From Polyangiaceae bacterium (GTDB lineage Bacteria; Myxococcota_A; Polyangia; Polyangiales; Polyangiaceae), in NCBI GenBank assembly GCA_019637265.1, contig JAHBVY010000008.1, positions 1 through 64,000 of the forward strand: a stretch of 64,000 nt of DNA, given 5' to 3'. Of this stretch, positions 38,069 to 46,100 are shown piece after piece. The notes below the pieces were generated by a model. That model was not told the DNA's origin. It saw only the letters and a list, made by a program, of their open reading frames with translations, and did not search any database. Position 1 is the first letter of the stretch. The number at the start of each line of letters is the position of its first letter. Made by a program: the position numbers and the translations under genes.

Positions 38069-38680
38069 CTAGCTGATGCCCTGCGCCGCGAGGGCGCGCT
38101 GCACGCCGGGATCGGCCTCCATCTTCGCGCGGAAGCGCGCGAGCTGATCGAGCCCCGACAGATCGACGTTCGTTGGGCCGCTCCAGCGGAGCAGCACGTA
38201 GAGGTAGGCGTCCGCCACGGAGCGCGTGCCGGCGAGCCAATCCCGCCCGGTGAGGCCCTTGTCCGCGTACTCAAACAAGCCGCGAAGGCGCCGGCGCGCC
38301 TCGTCCTTGCTCTTGGTGATCGCTTGCTCGTCTTCAAGGTAGGAGGTGGCGCCGAACATGGGCTTGAAGGCGGGGTGCACGTCCGAGTTGCAGAAGCCGA
38401 GCCACGACCAGACCTCGGCGCGGCTCAGCGCGGAGCCGTCACCCTCAAACTTTGCCTCAGGGAAAGTAGCAGAGAGGTAGGCGAGGATGCCGGTGTTCTG
38501 CGTGAGCACGCGGCCATCCACCTCAAGCGCTGGCACCGCGCCCAGCGGGTTGACCGCCAGGAACTCAGGCGCCTTCAGCTCAGCGTGTGACAGCCTCACC
38601 GCCTCATACGTGGCCCCAGCCCACTCGAGCGTGATGTGAGCGACGAGCGGACAGGCACCGGGCATGTAGTAGAGCTTCAT
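38069..38680 (-). CDS. Glutathione S-transferase
   Basis: A 203-residue GST. The N-terminal thioredoxin fold begins MKLYYMPGACPLVAHITLEWAG, with a Cys/Ser-type active site near residue 10. The G-site motif is VNPLGAVPALEVDG and the SNAIL-type region is LTQNTGILAYLS. The C-terminal helical domain has ADAYLYVLLRW. It resembles the beta-class GstA of proteobacteria and would conjugate or reduce toxic electrophiles. ATG at 38680 was chosen; the frame is open to 39217 but that part is Arg-rich noise. Confidence 0.88.
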   Translation of the reverse strand: MKLYYMPGACPLVAHITLEWAGATYEAVRLSHAELKAPEFLAVNPLGAVPALEVDGRVLTQNTGILAYLSATFPEAKFEGDGSALSRAEVWSWLGFCNSDVHPAFKPMFGATSYLEDEQAITKSKDEARRRLRGLFEYADKGLTGRDWLAGTRSVADAYLYVLLRWSGPTNVDLSGLDQLARFRAKMEADPGVQRALAAQGIS

Positions 38681-38988
38681 CTGTATTTCCTCAATCAAGG
38701 GGCCGGTGCGGCACCGGCGCGGGAAGGTTTCAGGTGGAGGGGTTAGCGCAAAGGCCGCGAGCTGCCAACGGTCAGCTTGCCTTGCGCGAAAGCGGCGCCT
38801 TGGGCTCTTCGCCGCCAGATGCGCATCCATGAGGCGAAGTGCCTGCTGCGTCCGTGGGGCACACTCGGTGCCTGATGAGCGTCGCCTCGCGAGGCGGCGC
38901 TGTCGGCTGGCTTGAGCTGCGCGCAGCGCTCCGGTAGGGTGACGGCAGTACGCTGGGGGCAACAGTAGGTACACCAGGGAGACCGGAC
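38681..38988. other. Intergenic region between divergent GST and Sel1 genes
   Basis: No gene. A hairpin GCCGGTG-CGG-CACCGGC (38702-38718) lies 22 nt upstream of the GST start on the minus strand and may be in its leader. The rest should contain two divergent promoters; no operator was recognised. Confidence 0.5.
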
Positions 38989-39972
38989 ATGAGCCAAGCA
39001 GACGCTGATTTCGCGCGCGGGAACGACTTGCTCCAGAGCTTCGTGCGGGGCGACGCGATGATAGGGCTGATCGCTGACGTGCCAGCGGCGGAGCGACAAA
39101 TGCTCGAGGCGTTTTGGGCCGCGGCGCGTGGTGGCTCCGCGGAGGCGTTCCGTGCGCTGGGTGATTGTTACCTCGCGACCTTGAGGTCGCTGGGCGCGTT
39201 CGACGGGGTGGACGCAAGTCACGCCGCGGATCACGAGTGGTCCGCGGAGGCGGCGGCCATCGAGGAGGACTCGAACGAAGAGCTGCAGGCGGCGCTCCGC
39301 TGCTACTTCGAAGCGGGGCGCCTCGGAGATCGTGATGGGACCTTACAGTTTGCGCGAGTGAGCCGCCACTCGAGTTGGGACAATCAAGAGATCGCGCTCA
39401 AGGCGCTGAAGGCCTTGCCCAACCCCACGCCGGCGGAGACTTACCAAACGGGTCTCGTTCACCACTGGGTCGCTGAGCTGGAGGAGGCCCTGGCGTGTCA
39501 TCTGCGGGCCGCGGAGGCGGGGGATGGGGACGCGCAGTTCGAGCTCTCCCTGTTTTACGCCCAAGGCCTCGGGACAGACGCAGATGAAGAGAAGGCGCGC
39601 GAGTGGCTCGAGCGGGCCGCCGAGGGGGGCCACCCACGCGCGCTCTATAACGTGGGCGCTGCGTGGGCGAGCGGCTCGCGCGGCGAGCCCGACATGGATC
39701 GCGCAGCTGAGTATTATGATCGCGCCGCCGCGGCAGGCAACGGACGCGCCGCGGCGATGATCGCCGTGATGATCTTGACGGAGGAGCTGGTGGGCACTCG
39801 TGAGCAGGCCGTCAAGCGGCTCGAGCAGGCGGACGCGCTGGGCTTCCCGACCTGGGAGCTGTTGGACGCCGCAGGGGTCGACGACCCGCGCGAAGACTCT
39901 GACGACTCGGACGAGGACGACGAAGACAGTGACTCTGACGATGAAGAAGACAGCGATTCTGACGATGAGTAG
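38989..39972 (+). CDS. Sel1-like repeat protein with highly acidic C-terminal tail
   Basis: A 327-residue soluble protein. Sel1/TPR-like units are seen from about 165 to 285: AHLRAAEAGDGDAQFELSLFYAQGLG, then AREWLERAAEGGHPRALYNVGAAWASG and AAEYYDRAAAAGNGRAAAMI. Earlier repeats are degenerate (about 40-150). The last 27 residues are almost all Asp, Glu and Ser in SD repeats. Sel1 proteins bind partner proteins; the target is unknown. There is no signal peptide. The acidic tail may be a metal-binding or interaction segment. Confidence 0.85.
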   Translation: MSQADADFARGNDLLQSFVRGDAMIGLIADVPAAERQMLEAFWAAARGGSAEAFRALGDCYLATLRSLGAFDGVDASHAADHEWSAEAAAIEEDSNEELQAALRCYFEAGRLGDRDGTLQFARVSRHSSWDNQEIALKALKALPNPTPAETYQTGLVHHWVAELEEALACHLRAAEAGDGDAQFELSLFYAQGLGTDADEEKAREWLERAAEGGHPRALYNVGAAWASGSRGEPDMDRAAEYYDRAAAAGNGRAAAMIAVMILTEELVGTREQAVKRLEQADALGFPTWELLDAAGVDDPREDSDDSDEDDEDSDSDDEEDSDSDDE

Positions 39973-40013
39973 CTCTGGGGATCACCCGTCCACCCGCAGA
40001 GGCTCGCTCGGGG

Positions 40014-40667
40014 ATGAGTGAAGTGGGAGTGGAGCAGCTCACGATCGAGGTGTGGAGCGATATCATGTGCCCGTTTTGCTTCTTGGGTGATGAGCTGCTC
40101 ACACGGGCGCTCGCGTTGGACCCACGTGGGGAGCGAGTAATAGTCAGGTATCGGAGCTATCAGCTGATGCCGCAGCTGCCAGAGGAGCGCGCGGTGGACC
40201 TCATCGACCTCCTGGTGCGTGAGAAGGGGATCCCGCGGGAGCGGGCGCTCGCCATGAACGCGCAGATCGAGGCGCGCGGCGCGGAGCTTGGCCTCAGCTT
40301 CCACTTCGACCGCGTGAAGGCGGTGAACACGCGCCGCGCGCACCGCCTGAGCCACTTCGCCGCGCAGGCCGGCGCTCAGCGCGCGCTCATGCGACGCCTG
40401 TTCGAGGGTTACTTCACCGAGGGCCTGAACCTGGCGTCGCCCGCGGTGCTGACGCAGCTCGCGGAGGAGGCCGGGCTCGATGGCGCGGCCGCCACGGAGG
40501 TCGTGGTGTCCGACGCTTTTGACCACGCCGTGAGCGCCGATCAGCGCCGCGCAGCGGAGCTTGGGATCTCCGGGGTGCCGTTCTTCCTCTTGGGTGGTCA
40601 GCTAGCCGTCTCAGGTGCGCAGCCGCTCGAGGTGTTCCAGCGCGCGCTGGAGCGCGCGTGGGCCTGA
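40014..40667 (+). CDS. DsbA-family oxidoreductase (FrnE-like)
   Basis: A 217-residue thioredoxin-fold protein with the CPFC redox pair at residues 19-22 (SDIMCPFCFLG). The helical insertion and cis-proline loop GISGVPFFLLGGQLAVSGAQP match FrnE (COG2761), a cytoplasmic DsbA relative. No signal peptide. Predicted to act in thiol-disulfide exchange, and in some bacteria in stress tolerance. It is 41 nt after the Sel1 gene and could be co-transcribed. Confidence 0.9.
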   Translation: MSEVGVEQLTIEVWSDIMCPFCFLGDELLTRALALDPRGERVIVRYRSYQLMPQLPEERAVDLIDLLVREKGIPRERALAMNAQIEARGAELGLSFHFDRVKAVNTRRAHRLSHFAAQAGAQRALMRRLFEGYFTEGLNLASPAVLTQLAEEAGLDGAAATEVVVSDAFDHAVSADQRRAAELGISGVPFFLLGGQLAVSGAQPLEVFQRALERAWA

Positions 40668-40730
40668 GCCACCGAGCGACTGCGGTGCCGAGGGGTGACG
40701 CGCGAGGCTACCAACCCCCAAAAAAGAAGC

Positions 40731-42125
40731 ATGCACGCGCCGCTAGGTGACTGTTCCGACGCTGAAATAGTGTCGGGGGGTGGCGTGTGGGGACAGCGCC
40801 TTCGTGGGCTCACCATGGGCTTGCTCCTGACCGTCACCTTGGTTGGCGCTGAGTCCTTGGCCATCGGCGCGGTGATGCCTGAGGTGACCGCGGAGTTGAA
40901 AGACCGCTGGCTGTATGGGTGGGTGTTCTCGGCCTTCGCGCTGGGTAGCCTGGTGGGGATCACGTTCGCGGGCTACTTCGCCGATCGAACGCACCCCGCC
41001 AAGCCCTTCGTCGTCGGCCTCGGGCTGTTCTGCTTTGGACTGCTCGCGGGCGGGCTCGCGCCGTCGATGGGCGTGTTGGTGGTGGCGAGAGCGCTTCAAG
41101 GACTCGGCGCTGGTGCGCTGCCGGCGACTGCCTACGTGTGTATCGCCAGGGCTTACCCCGTGGCGTTGCGATCTCGCATGTTCGCGCTGCTCGCCACGGC
41201 GTGGCTCGTGCCTGGTGTGCTGGGCCCTTCGATCGCGGTGGTGGTGGGTCGGTACTTGGGCTGGCGCTGGGTCTTCCTCGGCTTGCTTCCGCTCGTGTCC
41301 GTGTTTGGAGTGCTCGCTGCGCGCGCCGTGTATCAGCGTGTCCCGCCGAGCGCGCCGCAGCCTGCTGAGCGCGCCGTCACACGAGACGCGCTGCTCCTCG
41401 CTGTTGGGGTCGCGGCGCTGCTCTCGGGCATCACGTCGGCTCAGTGGACTGGGCTCGTCGCGAGCGCCGTGGGCCTGGCTGTTGCGCTGCCTCCGTTCCT
41501 GCGTCTCACTCCGTCAGGAGTCCTGATGGGCGCGCCAGGGCTCGCGGCGGCGATCGCGTGCAGGGGCCTGCTCACCGCGTCCTTCTTCTCGGTCGACGCG
41601 TTCATGGCGCTCGCGTTGCTCGACGGGCTCTCGGCTCCACCATGGGTCGTTGGAGTGACGCTCTCGGCGACGACGCTGTTGTGGGTCCTTGGCGCTTGGG
41701 TTCAAGAGCGCTTGATCGATCGCGTCGGGCCTCAGCGTCTGGTACGCTGGGGCTTTGTCGGGATGAGTGGGCTGTGGGTGATCGCCTCGGTCGCGATGGG
41801 AGCGCGCCTGCCCTTCCCCATCGTGGCGGTGGTGTTCGGGCTCGCTGGCATCACGATCGGCCCCGCCTACGCTGCCCTCTCGGTAACCACCCTGAGCCTC
41901 GCCGAGCCCGGCGCAGAAGGCCGCGCGACCGCCGCGCTGCAGCTCACCGAAGTGCTAGGCATCGCGCTCGGCACCGGTGTGACCGGCGCCATCGTCGCCT
42001 ACGGAGACCGAGCGAGCTTCGATGTCTCGAAGGCGCTGATGATCGCGTTTGGGCTATCCGCCTCATGGGCGCTGCTCGGAGGCGTCGTCTCGCGAGGGCT
42101 GCCGGGGGCGTCGCGATTGGGCTAA
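40731..42125 (+). CDS. MFS transporter, multidrug-type
   Basis: About 464 residues with 12-14 hydrophobic helices. The loop 2-3 motif GYFADRTHPAKP and the motif-C-like LVPGVLGPSIAVVVG in TM5 fit drug:H+ antiporters (DHA2-like). Start at ATG 40731 was chosen, preceded by a purine-rich AAAAAAGAAG; a GTG at 40695 would add 12 residues. It probably exports a drug or metabolite; the substrate is not predictable. It follows the DsbA-family gene with a 63-nt gap that contains a copy of the C-rich motif. Confidence 0.83.
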   Translation: MHAPLGDCSDAEIVSGGGVWGQRLRGLTMGLLLTVTLVGAESLAIGAVMPEVTAELKDRWLYGWVFSAFALGSLVGITFAGYFADRTHPAKPFVVGLGLFCFGLLAGGLAPSMGVLVVARALQGLGAGALPATAYVCIARAYPVALRSRMFALLATAWLVPGVLGPSIAVVVGRYLGWRWVFLGLLPLVSVFGVLAARAVYQRVPPSAPQPAERAVTRDALLLAVGVAALLSGITSAQWTGLVASAVGLAVALPPFLRLTPSGVLMGAPGLAAAIACRGLLTASFFSVDAFMALALLDGLSAPPWVVGVTLSATTLLWVLGAWVQERLIDRVGPQRLVRWGFVGMSGLWVIASVAMGARLPFPIVAVVFGLAGITIGPAYAALSVTTLSLAEPGAEGRATAALQLTEVLGIALGTGVTGAIVAYGDRASFDVSKALMIAFGLSASWALLGGVVSRGLPGASRLG

Positions 42126-42175
42126 CTGCGCTTGAGTCACGAGCCGCCGGCCAAGCAAAGTCAGCACGAGCTCGC

Positions 42176-42640
42176 TCACCTGCCCCTGCGCCAGGCGCGG
42201 TACTCTTCCAAGATTTGCTCGAACCCATCCATGGGTGGGAAGGTGTCGAAGGAGCGCACGGCGCCGGTGGTTACCCAGGGGAGGCGCGTCTTCGTGAACG
42301 TCTCCATGAAGGGTGCGAACCAGGTGGCGTCGTCGAGCAGGGTGGGGCGCAGGTTCACTGCCTCCGGTAGCGCTGCGGGCCTGGTGAACATCCAGGTCAT
42401 GCAGTTTCCGCAGAAGAAATGCGGGAGCTCCGGGTCGCGTAGGCCGCCTAGGACGGGGCTCCCTTGCGTGACCTCGAAGCCGGACGCGGGGCAGATGGCG
42501 GTGAGGGAGTAGGCGCTGGATGACATCCGCTGGCAGCCGGGGCAATGGCAAGCGCACTCGATGAGCGGCGGCGCGGCTAAGCGGATTCGCACCGCGCCGC
42601 AGCGACAGCCGCCTTCGAGGGGGAGCTCAGGGATGGGCAT
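42176..42640 (-). CDS. GFA/CENP-V-family zinc protein
   Basis: About 154 residues. The GFA fold zinc ligands are GGCRCGAVR (two Cys), CACHCPGCQRMSS (Cys residues), then HFFCGNCMTW. The family contains glutathione-dependent formaldehyde-activating enzyme (Gfa), but most members are uncharacterised and may simply bind glutathione. ATG at 42640 fits the family's start before PIPELPLEGGC; an upstream start at 42676 is possible. A strong palindrome lies about 80 nt upstream, suggesting regulation by a TetR-type factor. It converges on the MFS gene. Confidence 0.85.
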   Translation of the reverse strand: MPIPELPLEGGCRCGAVRIRLAAPPLIECACHCPGCQRMSSSAYSLTAICPASGFEVTQGSPVLGGLRDPELPHFFCGNCMTWMFTRPAALPEAVNLRPTLLDDATWFAPFMETFTKTRLPWVTTGAVRSFDTFPPMDGFEQILEEYRAWRRGR

Positions 42641-42717
42641 GTCGCGTTGTAACACACCACCGAGCACGGGCGTCACGACGTCGCGCGACTCGCGCAGAGC
42701 AAGCCGGAGCCAGATGA

Positions 42718-42734
42718 TTAGTTAGTCTAACTAA
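42718..42734. promoter_or_regulatory. Perfect palindrome TTAGTTAG-T-CTAACTAA, probable TetR-type operator
   Basis: An 8+8 perfect dyad in an AT-rich island 78 nt upstream of the GFA start. Length, spacing and T/A-rich arms match TetR/AcrR operators. No TetR gene is in the window, so the regulator is elsewhere or lost. Confidence 0.6.
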
Positions 42735-42839
42735 CTGTAGGGCGAGGAGGGGAGGGGGTTGGTTTGTGATGAGCACGCCCCGTGGTGCTCACTAGCGCTT
42801 GATGTACTGTCTGATGAAGACAACATTCCACTTGACGGT

Positions 42840-43054
42840 TTAGCTCGAGAAGCCCTTGCGCTCCGAGCGACTGTCTCCGAGGCTGATCGCTCCGGCGTAC
42901 TTCAAGAGCGAGGGGGGGCGGTTTCCTTCGCGAGCAACGCTGGCCGTAGGAGTTCTGCGACCACCTGCGATTGGGTGTGTCGGGTGCGTGCGCATCGCTC
43001 CTCGAGGAGCTGGGCGATGTCTTCGGGGAGATCGATGGTCACGGAGACGCTCAT
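42840..43054 (-). pseudogene. Ribbon-helix-helix antitoxin-like gene with a frameshift
   Basis: ATG at 43054 opens MSVSVTIDLPEDIAQLLEER, a ribbon-helix-helix pattern (strand VSVTIDL, then two helices), continuing to LRPALLAKETA, and then stops early at 42902. A one-base shift in a run of seven C restores a C-terminal extension, SLLKYAGAISLGDSRSER, typical of VapB-like antitoxins, ending at 42840. No toxin gene follows or precedes. It is therefore either a decayed orphan antitoxin or a sequence error in the C run. It was too short and broken to be an obvious gene. Confidence 0.6.
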
Positions 43055-43191
43055 GGGACGGCAGTCTAGCTTCGGCGCAAGCGATGAGCCAGCAGTCTGG
43101 GGATGCCTGCGCTACCCTCGGTCGATGCTTGGCTCGGACTCGGAGGCCGCGCGCGTTGAAGAGCGCTGGACTGAACTCGTAGTGACGCGCG

Positions 43192-46100
43192 GTGTTGCTC
43201 GTGGACGCTGAGCCGATCAAGGCCCGCGCGGAGAGTGCTTCGGCGCGGTTTCGGCGCTGGAAGGAGCGGCTCTTGGATTTATCCATGAGAAATAGGCTCC
43301 TCAACTTCCGGGTGGGCGCGAAGGGCGCGCTGCCGCTCGAGGTGCCGGACCTGGTGCGCTTCGGGGAGCTCTTCGCGAGCGACGCGCGCTTCCACCTGTG
43401 CCCAACGGACGCGCCGCTGGGTGAGGCGGCTGACGCGGCGTTCGTACGCTCCATGGACGAGACGACGCGTACGCGGCTCTCGCTGGATCTCGATCGCAAG
43501 CTGCTCCACGTGCAGCTGCCTATCGATGAGTTCGAGCAGCGCGCGCGACACGTGGTCCGCGCCGCGCGGAGCGATCTCGAGGAGGGCGGCGCGAACACGC
43601 TCTACCTCGCGCTGGGCATGCTGCGGTGGTTCGAGGAGGAGAGCGGGCCAGCGCGATACGCGCCGCTCCTACTCTACCCAGCGACGCTCGAGATCGATCG
43701 CATGCGGAAACAGGCGCGGCTCGCGCGCCTGGCGGAAGACCCGCTCGCCAACGTGACCCTCATAGAGAAGCTCCGGCAGGACTTCGGGGTCGATCTCTCG
43801 GCGCTCGCGGCGTTCGATACCGACGACGGCGGGCTCGACGTCGCGTCGCTACTTCAGAGCGTGCGCCTAGCGATCGCAGCAAAGCCTCATTGGGAGGTGC
43901 TGGAGGTCGGCGCGATCGGCCTCTTCACCTTCACCAAGTTCCTGATGTGGAACGACCTCGCCGAGAACGAGGCGCGGTTCCTCCAGAACCCGATCATCCG
44001 CCACATCGTCGAGCGTGAGCCGATATTGGTCAATCAACCCGACCTAGTGGAGCCGGCGGCGCTCGACTGGGAGCTCGCGCCCGCGTCGCTCCCCACCGTG
44101 ATGGACGCTGACTCGACCCAGCTCTCGGCGGTGGTGTCGGCGCTCAAGGGGCGGAGCTTCGTGCTTCAGGGGCCGCCCGGCACCGGCAAGTCACAGACGA
44201 TCACCAACCTCATCGCGGCGGCGCTGGCCGAGGGGAAGAGCGTGCTCTTCGTCTCTGAGAAGATGGCGGCGCTGGAGGTGGTCAAGCGTCGGCTCGAGGC
44301 GACCCTGCTCGGTGACTTCTGCCTCGAGCTCCACAGCCACAAGTCGCAGAAGAAGGACGTGATCGCCTCGCTGTGCCGCTCCTTGGATCGGGCGACGCGC
44401 ACGGAGCCTGGGCCGTGGGAGGAGCGCGGGGAGGAGCTCGCGGCGCTGCGTCAGGGCCTGGGGGCGCATGTGAGGGCGCTCCACACGCCGCGACCCAATG
44501 GTCAGCCTTTTTATCTGATGAGCGCGCGCCTGCTCGAATTAGAACAAATAGCTGACCTTCGGGTGCCAGCGCCTGGCGTGGAGGCGATGAGCGCGTCCGA
44601 GCTGCGCGCGCGGAGCGAGGCCATCGCCGCCCTCGCCGTGGCCGGTGCGGAGGTCGCGCCGGCGGCGAGTCACCCGTTTCGCCACGCGACGGTGGCGGCG
44701 TGGAGCGGGGCGATGGAGGAGGCGGTGCTCGAGGCCGCAGCGGCGGGCGAGCGCGCCATCCCGATCGTGCTCGCGGCGGACGGGCGGCTCTGGGGCCTCT
44801 TGGGTCTGCCAGCGTCCGCGCGGAAGCCGAGCGAAGCGCGTGCCGTCTGTGAGTACGTGCTCGCGGCGCTGGAGGGGCCGGTGCCGCCCGCCGCGCTGCG
44901 TGAGGGTTGGAGTGGGGTGGCGGAGGCGGCGCGGGCCTACGCCTCGCTCTCAAGGGCGCGGGACGCCGAGTGGGCGGAGCTCTCCGCGCGCTGGACAGGG
45001 GCGCTGTTCACGCTGGATCTCGAGGCGCTCCATCGGCGCTACGTGGCCTGGGCGACGGCGTTCATCTTGTTTCGCTGGCTCTTCCTGTTCACGGCGCGTC
45101 GCGCGCTCGCGAAGGTGGCGAGCGGCGGCCTGGGCGCGGCGACGTCGATCCGGAGTGATCTGGCTCGCGCGGTCGAGCTCCGGCGTCAGGAGTCAGCGCT
45201 GAGCCAAGCGGGGCAGCGCTTGGAGCCGGAGCTGGGACGCGCCTGGCGGATGCCCGACGGAGCCGAGGCGCTCTGTGTCTTGGTCGCGCGCGGGGATCGC
45301 GTGGCCGCGGCGATCGTTAGGATTTCGAACGGACAGGATTTGCCGGGACGTCTCTTGGGTGCGGACAGGGTGTCGCTCCTCGAGGCCGCGCGACACGCCG
45401 ACGAAGCGCGCGGCGCCTGGGAGGGAGCGCGCGCGCGGCTGAGTGAGCTGCTCGTGCTCCAGGGGGCGCCCGGTGAGGGAGAGGCCGGCGCCGATGAGGC
45501 GTGGGGGCAGCTCGCTCTCGGCTGGCGCCAGGAGATCCGGCGCCTGCGGCCGTATTGTCATTACCGTGCGGTAATGATTCAAGCGGAGTCGGCTGGGCTC
45601 GCGGCTTGGGCGGCGCTGCACCACGTGGGGCAATGCAGCGCGGCCGAGCTGCCGGCGCTCTTCGAGAAGAACGAGCTCGCGCGCTGGGTCGCGGCGACGC
45701 GCGACGCGGACGAGGCGCTCCGCGGCTTCGACGGAGCGGCGCACCATCACCTCGTGGAGCGCTTCGCCGCGCTCGATCGGGAGCACATCGAGCGCTCACG
45801 GGCTTGGGTCGTCTCGCGGCTCGAGGCGAGGCTGCCTGGCCCACGCGCCGGGGCGGTGGCGAGCTCCGAGCCTGGTATTTTGCGGCGTGAGCAGCAGAAG
45901 AAGACGCGCCACCTCCCCGTGCGTCGGCTGCTTCAAGCCATCCCCACCTTGCTCCCACGCCTCAAGCCGTGCCTGCTCATGAGCCCGCTGTCGGTGGCGC
46001 AGTACCTCAGCGCCGAGGGCCCGCCCTTCGATCTGGTCGTGTTCGACGAGGCCTCACAGATTGGCACTCATGACGCCATTGGGGCGCTCGCGCGCGGCAA

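Noticed and set aside
42840-43598. 252-codon minus-strand frame across the start of the helicase
   Set aside because: Only its last part matches the antitoxin extension; the rest is antisense to the helicase N-terminus.
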